A stretch of 10,526 nucleotides of DNA from JAZBPO01 sp036351675 (lineage in GTDB: Bacteria > Pseudomonadota > Gammaproteobacteria > Pseudomonadales > Azotimanducaceae): positions 1-10,526 of the forward strand of contig JAZBPO010000128.1 in assembly GCA_036351675.1 (NCBI GenBank), given 5' to 3'. Below, in pieces: positions 1 through 6,077 of this stretch (position 1 is the stretch's first letter; every line of letters starts with the position of its first letter). Under the pieces are notes generated by a model. It made no database searches, was not told the origin of the DNA, and saw only the letters and a list, made by a program, of their open reading frames with translations. A program made the position numbers and the translations under genes.

Positions 1-934
1 CGGCGAGCCAGCCCACCACCGTCGCGACGAGCAGGGCGGCGACGACGGAGGCGGTGCCGGTGACCTGGCCGTAGTCCGCCTCCGTCCAGCCGAAGCCGTC
101 CACGGCGAGCTTCGGTGCCATGGCGAGGAAGAGTCCGCCGCCGAGGCCGACAAGGACGATGCCGGCCGCGAAGGGCAGGGAGTGCCGGGCGAAGAGCCCT
201 CCGAGCGCCGCACCGAGCAGCGGACGCAGCGCGTGAAGCTGGGCCTCGCGGGCGTGCCGGCTCGCCTCGCCGCGGGTCCAGGGCAGGCGACGCTCCCCGG
301 GCCGTTCGCGCACCAGGGCGAGGAGTCCGAGCACGCAGGCGAGGAGGACCGCGAGCGCGAGCGCCGCTGCGAACACGCCGCCGTGGGCCAGCATCTACCC
401 CGAGACTGCGGCACCACCGCCGAGGCCGAGGGCCTGGCCGCCGAACATCAGGCTGTTGGCCCGTCCCCGCTCGTCGTCGGGCACGAGATCCACCGCCATG
501 CCGTCGATGGCGACGTCCTGGACGCTCGCGGCGGCGCTCACGAGCAGCGCGAGGACCAGCAGTTGCCTGGTAGCCGTCGCGGCCGGATCGAGGACCGCGA
601 GCACGAGGAGCCCCGCCACCATGGACGCCTGGGCCCCGAGCAGCCAGCTCCGCCGCCGGCCCATGGGCAGGAAGGTGAAGCGGTCCATGATCACGCCATG
701 GACGAACTTGAAGCTCCAGGGCAGGAGTGCGGCGGCGACGAAGCCGCCGACCGCCGCGGCCGGCGCATCGTTGCGGGTCATCCACGCCGGCACCGCGTAG
801 GCGAAGAAACCGAGGGGCAGGCCCTGACACACGTAGAGCACGAACAGGAAGGCGAAACGCAGCCGACGGCGTTCGCTCAGCGCGGGCAGGCGCGGGACCT
901 GCGCGCTCTCCGCGGCGTCCAGGGCACTCGTCAT
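1..934 (-). pseudogene. AmpG-like MFS transporter, interrupted by an in-frame TAG and cut by the window edge
   Basis: This is a membrane transporter of the major facilitator superfamily, close in pattern to the AmpG/PAT branch. The N-terminal part shows YVCQGLPLGF (34-43), a charged loop MGRRRSW (91-97) and, after several hydrophobic helices, VQDVAIDG (138-145) followed by PDDERGRAN (152-160), all typical places for AmpG-like proteins. The start is ATG at 934, with AAGGA nine bases upstream. Codon 180 is TAG (395-397). The same frame is then open without another stop from an ATG at 394 to base 1, and its translation is clearly membrane protein (FAAALALAVLLACVLGLLAL, later VVAALLVATVVGWLA). 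The stop thus lies inside a normal transporter frame, possibly from TGG to TAG. It could be a true nonsense mutation, a base-call error, or a gene split with restart at the adjacent ATG. The substrate is unknown. The C-terminus lies outside the window. Confidence 0.75.
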
Positions 935-1274
935 GCGCAGGAGTCCTTCCGGGTGGCCATGCCGCAGCTCGGCCTGCGCCCATCCGGGCTCGAGCGCCGA
1001 AGTTAGCCCAGTGCGTCGACGGCGTCATGCGCTCGGTGCACCGGATACTCCTGCCGGGCTTTGGGGTAGGGGCATCGTCAGCTGAGCGAGTCGAGCGACC
1101 CATCTGACCCGCGAATGCCGTGGACAGCCGCTTCGACGAACCCCGCGTTGCGAGCGGTCTCCGCGCCATCCGATGGCCGTGGGCGCCCTGACGGGATCAT
1201 CTCGTCGCCCGGGATTCCGTGTCATTGAGCAGAGGAGGCCGGGCTCATCGCTACCGCTGAGGTCGCAAAGCAGG
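935..1274. other. gene-free spacer, no recognisable element
   Basis: This 340-bp stretch lies between the start of the MFS gene and the end of the lipoprotein-like gene, both on the minus strand. The open frames crossing it give arginine- and proline-rich peptides with no domain pattern. I see no tRNA, no strong terminator hairpin with a T-run and no clear sigma-70 boxes. The AAGGA ribosome binding site of the MFS gene lies at its left edge. Confidence 0.5.
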
Positions 1275-1958
1275 TCACTTCGAAGCGAAGAAGCTCTTCA
1301 CGCCCACTGCGATGCCGACGAGCGTCGCGACGGCGCCCAGGATGGCCAGTACCGCTCCGGCAAGGCTCGAGGTCAGCTGCTTGATCTCATCGATGGCGAC
1401 ATCGACGGGATCGACCGACCTGTAGAGCTTCGCCTCTTCATAGAGGAAGTCGCGGCCTGTCATCTCCCTCCCGCGGAAGTCCTTGCAGTTCGCCAGGATC
1501 TGCTCGTCGTGTTCGATGAAGGTTTCCTTGCTGAGCGGGGCGACGATGGAAGGGATACGCGACATGGCCCCGATCGAATCTGGCAGGATCTCCTCGTAGA
1601 GCGCGCACTTGCGGACGGCGAGGTAGTGGTAGGCGGGAGCGTCGCGCCCCTCTCTCGATGCCATCTGGCAGAGGTAGCGCATGGTCTCGAGTGTGTCCGG
1701 ACTGCTTGCGTTCTCGTCCTGGAACTGCAGCGACAGATCCGGACCGTCGCACGCAAGTCCCATGCTGCGGGAGAAAGCCGTTCGGAACTCGCGGCAACGA
1801 CTTTCCGTGATGCCGACGCCGCAGCTGGAAGTCGGTTCCGGCGCGCAGCCGGTCGCTGCGAGCAGCGCCGATACCAGGATCATGGCGCGCACGGGCCGGC
1901 CCCTGGAGGACAGCTTCACGCTTACTGCCTGGTCGGCCTCCCGCAGACTACGAATCAT
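1275..1958 (-). CDS. hypothetical cysteine-rich lipoprotein-like protein with a C-terminal membrane helix
   Basis: I do not recognise the family. From the chosen ATG the protein has 227 residues. A basic stretch (KLSSRGRPVRA) is followed by the hydrophobic segment MILVSALLAATGC, which reads as a signal peptide with an acceptable lipobox (ATGC, Cys38). The mature part carries six more cysteines (46, 55, 70, 97, 118, 158), an even number that would suit disulfides in the periplasm. Near the end, about 199-220 (LAGAVLAILGAVATLVGIAV), is a strong membrane helix with a short basic tail. The start is uncertain. ATG at 1958 has GAGGA four bases upstream. GTG at 1919 would give the neatest 25-residue signal peptide but has a weak ribosome binding site. 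ATG at 2006 extends the frame with no clear site. GC-rich third positions support coding. It stands alone, with long spacers on both sides. Confidence 0.7.
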   Translation of the reverse strand: MIRSLREADQAVSVKLSSRGRPVRAMILVSALLAATGCAPEPTSSCGVGITESRCREFRTAFSRSMGLACDGPDLSLQFQDENASSPDTLETMRYLCQMASREGRDAPAYHYLAVRKCALYEEILPDSIGAMSRIPSIVAPLSKETFIEHDEQILANCKDFRGREMTGRDFLYEEAKLYRSVDPVDVAIDEIKQLTSSLAGAVLAILGAVATLVGIAVGVKSFFASK

Positions 1959-2105
1959 CTGGTCCTCGTGAGCCGGGTCTTCATGGCTCCTGCTCGTCGC
2001 CGCCATCTTCTCAGGATTCGGCTGGTCCCAGCAGCTGCGCAGCCGGCTGCACGGATACGCCGCCGGATTGCGTGGGCTTCCATCCTGGATCCCGAGCCGA
2101 ATCAG

Positions 2106-2195
2106 GCGCTTGCATCACCGTGCAGCTTGAGTGTCCACGTTGCCGATCCGGCTCTTGCGTCACCGTGCGGCCTGGGTGTCCACGTGGCCGACGCG
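2106..2195. repeat. two-copy imperfect 45-bp tandem repeat
   Basis: Unit 1 (2106-2150) and unit 2 (2151-2195) match at 37 of 45 bases, and most differences are transitions. The shared core runs from CTTGC through TCACCGTGC to GTGTCCACGT and GCCGA. The period is a multiple of three, so each frame repeats 15 residues; on the minus strand one frame gives GSATWTPRPHGDARA then GSATWTLKLHGDASA. No third copy is visible on either side. The repeat lies between the decayed gene fragment and the lipoprotein-like gene, in DNA with no convincing intact gene. Confidence 0.7.
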
Positions 2196-2209
2196 ATCTC
2201 CCAGCATGG

Positions 2210-2632
2210 CCGTCCGGTGTTCTGACCTGTTGGCGCTGTTCGAAACGCGCCACGAACAGCGCGTGGTGCCACTGACTGCCCTTCTTCAGGTGGCCGGAGA
2301 GCATGACCTCGCCGGTATCCGAGATGCGCCGGCCGCGCCCGCCCTCCTATCGGTGGTGGGTTCATGCGATGGGTGGCCGGTGTCCATGCGTTCGATCGTC
2401 TCGCCGTCGCGCCCGTCGATCGGCTGACCGGCAATGGCGATGCGGGTCAGCGTGTTCGCGTGGTCTGCGCGCCAGAGTTCCTGCTGGTAGGTGCCGCCCG
2501 CCGGGCCATCGTCGCGATCGGCTGGACCGATCCCGGCTTGCCGAACCAGATCGCGTCGATGCGGGTGCTCGCGTCCCCGCTTTCGATGTCCGCGTGTCCC
2601 GAAGTGGCGATGTGCCGGTCGCGACCGGGCGC
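2210..2632 (-). pseudogene. decayed gene fragment with coding signal in three frames; possibly NxxGxxAF tandem-repeat protein
   Basis: Protein-like sequence with GC-rich third positions moves through the three minus-strand frames. The first part (about 2632-2531) includes DASTRIDAIWFGKPG. The second (about 2513-2378) includes GTYQQELWRADHANTLTRIA and AGQPIDGRDGETIERMDTG. The third (about 2328-2225) includes RISDTGEVMLSGHLKKG then WHHALFVARFEQ. Each part is blocked or turns non-coding outside its stretch, and at least two frameshifts are needed to join them. The motifs (an IWFGKPG turn, a LTRIAIAGQP strand, SDTGEVMLSGHL followed by ALFVA) recall the secreted tandem-repeat proteins known for an NxxGxxAF motif. 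That match is from memory and weak. No start codon with a good ribosome binding site precedes it; it follows directly on the stop of the small exported protein. It may be a fragment of a once longer gene or of several adjacent ones. Confidence 0.42.
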
Positions 2633-2836
2633 TCAGAGGAGTATGTCGACGATCCTCGGGCGCATGGACGCGCGCGGGAGCAGCTCGGCCAGGGCGGAGG
2701 GCGCGAGACGCTGCGCGATGCCGTCTTCCTCGAAGGCGCCCTCGGCCGAATAGCTCAGGGCGAACCCGAGCGCGAAGCCCGCCACAGCGCGCAGTGCGCC
2801 CCTTCGCGTCCAGGGTTGCTGCATGCACTGCATCAT
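2633..2836 (-). CDS. small hypothetical exported or membrane-anchored protein
   Basis: This is a 67-residue protein of unknown function. The N-terminus has TRRGALR (10-16) followed by a hydrophobic run AVAGFALGFALSYSAEGA (17-34). It fits a signal peptide or a single anchor, and the paired arginines are compatible with the Tat route. The rest (AFEEDGIAQRLAPSALAELL, then RASMRPRIVDILL) is helical and has no known motif. The ATG at 2836 was chosen because GGGAG lies eight bases upstream; ATG at 2851 is open but lacks a site. Third codon positions are strongly G or C. It begins 56 bases after the sigma-associated membrane protein ends and may share its transcript. The frame stays protein-like just past its TGA, so this could be the truncated N-terminal part of the decayed gene that follows. 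Confidence 0.5.
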   Translation of the reverse strand: MMQCMQQPWTRRGALRAVAGFALGFALSYSAEGAFEEDGIAQRLAPSALAELLPRASMRPRIVDILL

Positions 2837-2892
2837 CTGCGTCGCTCCCATCGAGACTCACTGCCCCGGCAGTCGCCCGGTCGTGGCGTTCC

Positions 2893-3477
2893 TTACAGCT
2901 CGAGCTCGCGGCGCCGGTCCTCCAGCTCCGCCAGCTCGCGCCTCGCCTGCCCGAAGATCGCGGTACCGCGCGCCGCGCAGAGCACGCTCGCGACCACGGC
3001 GATCGCGAGCAGCAGCACCAGGATCGCCGTGGGCGCGTCGTACCCCGGAGCGCCGTCGTCCAGCAGCGCCGCGACGCCGTAGCCGGTGCCCATGCCGAGC
3101 GGCAGGCCGATGGTGAGCAGGAGTCCGTGTCGGCGCAGGCGCCGCTTGCTCGCGATCGCCAGCTCCAGCGCATGCAGGGGCGATGCCGGCACGGGAATCG
3201 GCCGCCGTCGCCAGAAGATCGTGAGCACACTGCCGATCACGCCAGCCAGCAGCACGGCGGTGACGACGCCTCGTTGCAGAGGGAAGGCGTCCTGCAGGTC
3301 CATCCAGGCGATCAGGGGCAGCAACGCCAGCTGTATGCCGACGCTCAGCCACTCGCTGCGCCGGCGCCTTGCCTGGTCCTGCTCCAGCGCGCGGCGCAGG
3401 GCGCCGGCATCGAAGGCCGGCACCTCGGTCCGCCAGAGCGCTCCGATCTCGGCTTCGAGCCCCGGGTCCTCGCTCAC
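2893..3477 (-). CDS. four-helix membrane protein paired with the ECF sigma factor, candidate anti-sigma factor
   Basis: This 194-residue inner-membrane protein has a short cytoplasmic head (1-42: LWRTEVPAFDAGALRRALEQ followed by a basic run RRRR) and about four membrane helices near 43-62, 70-89, 117-138 and 150-168. A charged, probably coiled-coil tail follows (GQARRELAELEDRRRELEL, 176-194). It starts at GTG 3477, whose GTGA overlaps the stop of the sigma gene, with AGGAGG six bases upstream. This coupling suggests equal dosage and direct partnership. A role in holding the sigma factor at the membrane is inferred from position and topology. No zinc-binding HxxxCxxC anti-sigma motif is present, so it is not a ChrR/ZAS-type factor. 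It could instead be a sigma-controlled membrane protein of unknown role. Confidence 0.75.
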   Translation of the reverse strand: MSEDPGLEAEIGALWRTEVPAFDAGALRRALEQDQARRRRSEWLSVGIQLALLPLIAWMDLQDAFPLQRGVVTAVLLAGVIGSVLTIFWRRRPIPVPASPLHALELAIASKRRLRRHGLLLTIGLPLGMGTGYGVAALLDDGAPGYDAPTAILVLLLAIAVVASVLCAARGTAIFGQARRELAELEDRRRELEL

Positions 3478-3998
3478 GCGATGCCTCCTTGTTCGTGTCG
3501 TCGAAGGGTGCGGCGCAGCGCCTCGCGGGCGCGGGTCATGCGGACGGCGACGTTGCCCTCGGACAGATCGAGGGCGTCGCCGATCTCGCGATTGGAGAAG
3601 CCCTCCAGATGCATGCTCACCACCTGACGCTGGCCGAGCGGGAGCGCCCGGACGGCCGCGAACAGGCGCGCGCGGCGCACCGCCTCCGGCCCGCCTTCGT
3701 CGCTGCTCGCATGGGTGCTGTCGAGGATCTCCGGGTCTTCCGGGTCCTCGCCGCGCCGGGCTTCGCGCCGGACGTGGCTGACGCAGATGTTGTGCGCGAT
3801 ACGGGCCACCCATGCCCGCGTTGCGCTGGCGTCGCGGAGTGTCGGGAGGGCGCTCCAGACCGCGGTGAACACCTCCTGGGCGAGTTCGTCCCGCAGGGCC
3901 GGGCGCGCCTCGTAGCTCGCCGCCACGCGAGCCACCAGGGCACCGTTCGCGCGCACGATCGCCTCGAAGGCCTCACCCTGGTCCGATGCACGGTTCAT
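3474..3998 (-). CDS. ECF (group IV, RpoE-like) RNA polymerase sigma factor
   Basis: This 174-residue protein directs RNA polymerase to a special promoter set. Region 2 covers about 8-82. DELAQEVFTAVW (37-48) matches the core-binding helix, and TRAWVARIAHNICVSHVRREAR (60-81, written here as one motif) matches region 2.4, which reads the -10 element. An acidic linker (83-105) follows. Region 4 (about 108-165) has the helix-turn-helix SNREIGDALDLSEGNVAVRM that contacts the -35 element. The length is normal for the group. The start is ATG 3998, with only a weak ribosome binding site. It lies 30 bases after the folate-related gene on the same strand and overlaps the membrane protein by four bases. 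The sequence GGAATC just upstream looks like part of an ECF -35 box, but no convincing -10 follows. The regulon cannot be read from this window; the lipid operon to the right is one candidate. Confidence 0.9.
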   Translation of the reverse strand: MNRASDQGEAFEAIVRANGALVARVAASYEARPALRDELAQEVFTAVWSALPTLRDASATRAWVARIAHNICVSHVRREARRGEDPEDPEILDSTHASSDEGGPEAVRRARLFAAVRALPLGQRQVVSMHLEGFSNREIGDALDLSEGNVAVRMTRAREALRRTLRRHEQGGIA

Positions 3999-4028
3999 GC
4001 GCCCATAGTCGGGGCGCGAGCGGATTCC

Positions 4029-4763
4029 TTACAGGCCTCTGGCCCGGATCTCCGCGACCACGGGCATGGCCTCGATCTCCTCCTCCGTGAGCAGGGAGAA
4101 GTCGAGGCCACCAGGTCCTTCCGGAGGGTCGGCGACGGTGATCACGCGCGTCGGCGTGACGATGTAGTGCAGGCCGAGATCGTGCGCGTCCGGCGGGAAG
4201 GCGCCGACCACCTGCACGTCGTGGACGGTGGTCGCGACGGGTACCGGCGGGTGGCCGAGCTCCATGAGGATCGCCCACTCGATGTCCGAGTAGCCGGCAC
4301 CCTTGCCGCAGCGATGACCCTCGGGGGTCACGGCCGCGCAGCCGGTGACGATGGCGTCGATGGGCGGGATCTCGTCGAGCGCGAGCAGGCGCGAGTACGC
4401 GGCCATGGTGGTGCGCGTCGCGGCGCGGCCGTAGTCGCCGGGGTCGATGGCGCGCGGGTCGAGCAGGTGGAAGCCGTCCGTGAGCTTCGGCGTCGGCATG
4501 ATCACCGCGATGCCGAGCTCCAGGGCGCGCCGGCGCACGTGCTTCTGCGGCGAGTCCGGGTTCACCTTGAGGCACCGGGCCTCGCGATAGGCGGGAATCT
4601 CGAACAGGCGCCGGGCGGCCTCCTCGGCGCCCGCGAAGTTCGGGATCCGACCGTGCGGAGGAAAAGGGAAGCGCGCGAGCCGCTCCGCCTGCAGGCGGTC
4701 CCAGACGTGCTGGCGCGCGCTCGCCTTGTCGCCGAAGCGCGGTCGGTCCTGTGTACGGCTCAT
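4029..4763 (-). CDS. 5-formyltetrahydrofolate cyclo-ligase-like protein (divergent COG0212 / MTHFSD-type paralog)
   Basis: This 244-residue cytosolic protein belongs to the 5-formyltetrahydrofolate cyclo-ligase fold. The true enzyme converts 5-formyl-THF to 5,10-methenyl-THF with ATP. Visible landmarks are RIPNFAGAEEAARRL (39-53), a KVNPDSPQKHVRRRAL segment (66-81) where the substrate-binding basic residues lie, VIMPTPKL (87-94), and the glycine-rich site RCGKGAGYSDIEWA (151-164). The last has GYSDIE where canonical cyclo-ligases have GYYDR. That change marks the divergent branch related to eukaryotic MTHFSD. For bacterial and plant members of this branch, comparative and genetic work points to a cryptic role in thiamin metabolism and away from folate recycling. 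The start is ATG 4763 with AGGGAG ten bases upstream; a longer frame to 4823 has only a low-complexity extension. No thiamin gene is nearby. It may be the first gene of the sigma-factor transcript. Confidence 0.85.
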   Translation of the reverse strand: MSRTQDRPRFGDKASARQHVWDRLQAERLARFPFPPHGRIPNFAGAEEAARRLFEIPAYREARCLKVNPDSPQKHVRRRALELGIAVIMPTPKLTDGFHLLDPRAIDPGDYGRAATRTTMAAYSRLLALDEIPPIDAIVTGCAAVTPEGHRCGKGAGYSDIEWAILMELGHPPVPVATTVHDVQVVGAFPPDAHDLGLHYIVTPTRVITVADPPEGPGGLDFSLLTEEEIEAMPVVAEIRARGL

Positions 4764-5071
4764 GTTCCGGGGTCTCCCTGCGCTGCCCGGGCGCCATGCT
4801 ACGCGGCGCGGTGGGGTGCGCATGGGCCCGGGTGCGCGACTTCACGGCTTCTTCACGCCCGGCCGTCGACGATCGCCGTTGACGGTGGTCAAGGGGCGGG
4901 CGGTGTCTGCCGACGTACCTTCCGTTATCCTCCCCGGCGCGAGAGCCCGGACGGGGGCCGCCTCAGGGCGGAACGGGCCCGATCCCAGTCACCGACACTG
5001 CGCCGCCGGCAAGCGCCGAGCAGCGCGGGCGCGACTGCGCGAAGCGCGAGCGCCCGAAAGAGGAGTTCGCC
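4764..5071. promoter_or_regulatory. divergent intergenic region with a short palindrome; probable promoters for both directions
   Basis: This 308-bp spacer separates the minus-strand folate/sigma genes from the plus-strand lipid operon, so both transcripts must start here or nearby. At 4879-4892 is a perfect inverted repeat, TTGAC GGTG GTCAA. Each arm also reads as a -35-like TTGAC, one on each strand, but no good -10 box stands 16-18 bases from either. TTATCC at 4925-4930 is -10-like without a partner. A direct TTCACG pair lies at about 4841-4856. The ribosome binding site AGAGGAG of the desaturase lies six bases before its GTG. I see no riboswitch pattern and no TGATCC-type promoter of the singlet-oxygen RpoE class. 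Confidence 0.4.
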
Positions 5072-6070
5072 GTGAGCAGCCGCACCGCCAGCCATCCGCT
5101 TCAGCCCATCGTCAACTGGTTCGACGCCTACGCCACGGCGCCGGGCCCGGAAGCGGACAGCGACCGCAGGATCGCCTGGTTCCGCATCCTGCCGTTCATC
5201 CTGCTCCACCTCTCGGCCCTGTTCGTGTTCGTGGTGGGCGTCTCGCCGATCGCGATCGCCGTGATGCTCTTCACCTACGCCATCCGCGTGCTCGGCATCA
5301 CGGTCGGCTACCACCGCTACTTCTCGCATCGCGCCTTCCGTACCGGCCGCGTCGTGCAGTTCCTGCTCGCGTTCATGGGAGCTTCTGCCGTGCAGCGAGG
5401 CCCGCTCTGGTGGGCGGCGCACCATCGCCATCATCACAAGCATTCGGATCAGCCCGGGGACGCCCACTCGCCGGTGCAGGACAGCTTCTGGTGGAGCCAC
5501 ATGTTCTGGTTCCTCTCGAACGGCAACTACCGGACGCGGACCGAGTCGATCGGTGATTTCGCGAAGTTCCCCGAGCTGGTCTTCCTGGACCGCTTCGACA
5601 CGCTGGTGCCCACGGTCACCTACGTCGCGCTGTTCCTGTTCGGCAACTGGCTCGCCTTCGCCTTCCCCGAGGCCGGGACCAACGGCTGGCAGCTCCTCGT
5701 CTGGGGCGGCGTCGTCGGAACGCTCCTCGCCTACCACGCCACCTTCACGATCAACTCCCTCGTGCACGTCTTCGGCTCCAAGCGCTACGAGACCGGTGAC
5801 GAGTCCCGTAACAACCCCTGGCTCTGGCCGATCACCTTCGGCGAGTCCTGGCACAACAACCACCATCACTTCGCCGCCTCCGCCCGCCTCGGCTTCTACT
5901 GGTGGGAGATCGACATCGGCTGGTACTTCCTCAAGGCGCTCGAGAAGCTCGGGCTGGTCTGGGATCTGAAGGTGGTGCCGCATCACGTCCGTGAAGGGTT
6001 GCCGAACCCGGAAGCGGAGGCCCGCAAGGAGGCCCTCGCGGCCGCCAGGAGCGAGGACAAGGCTGCGTGA
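5072..6070 (+). CDS. acyl-CoA / acyl-lipid delta-9-type fatty acid desaturase
   Basis: This 332-residue membrane di-iron enzyme inserts a cis double bond into a saturated acyl chain using O2 and electrons from an outside donor. All three histidine clusters are present: HRYFSH (81-86), HRHHH (118-122, in the context WAAHHRHHHKHSD) and HNNHH (261-265, in ESWHNNHHHF). Hydrophobic helices lie near 38-75, 93-107, 181-199 and 205-224. This is the layout of the stearoyl-CoA/DesC family, and length is normal. No fused cytochrome b5 or ferredoxin domain is seen. The GTG start at 5072 is supported by AGAGGAG six bases upstream. It is the first gene of the operon, and the next gene begins seven bases after its stop. 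Its place suggests that it makes the unsaturated substrate for the methyltransferases downstream. Exact double-bond position and carrier (CoA or lipid) cannot be read. Confidence 0.93.
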   Translation: MSSRTASHPLQPIVNWFDAYATAPGPEADSDRRIAWFRILPFILLHLSALFVFVVGVSPIAIAVMLFTYAIRVLGITVGYHRYFSHRAFRTGRVVQFLLAFMGASAVQRGPLWWAAHHRHHHKHSDQPGDAHSPVQDSFWWSHMFWFLSNGNYRTRTESIGDFAKFPELVFLDRFDTLVPTVTYVALFLFGNWLAFAFPEAGTNGWQLLVWGGVVGTLLAYHATFTINSLVHVFGSKRYETGDESRNNPWLWPITFGESWHNNHHHFAASARLGFYWWEIDIGWYFLKALEKLGLVWDLKVVPHHVREGLPNPEAEARKEALAAARSEDKAA

Positions 6071-6077
6071 GGACGAT

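Noticed and set aside
395..397. Pyrrolysine or programmed read-through at the TAG of the MFS gene
   Set aside because: No pyrrolysine genes or downstream recoding structure are seen, and transporters of this kind are not known to use it. Mutation or base-call error is simpler.
1025..1225. 66-codon minus-strand frame in the spacer before the MFS gene
   Set aside because: No ribosome binding site, domain or coding-like composition is seen; it is rich in Arg, Pro and Ser as expected for a random GC-rich frame.
1173..2225. A 350-codon plus-strand frame opposite the lipoprotein-like gene
   Set aside because: The minus-strand frame has a signal peptide, cysteines and a terminal membrane helix; the plus-strand translation shows no such structure.
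3999..4028. ECF-type self-promoter (GGAATC plus a -10) directly before the sigma gene
   Set aside because: The GGAATC is present, but the spacing to any -10-like sequence would put the transcript start at the ATG, and no known -10 consensus is matched.
3369..5075. A 568-codon plus-strand frame opposite the sigma factor and cyclo-ligase genes
   Set aside because: It is antisense to two genes with clear family motifs. Its composition is typical of a GC-rich shadow frame, and it has no recognisable domain.
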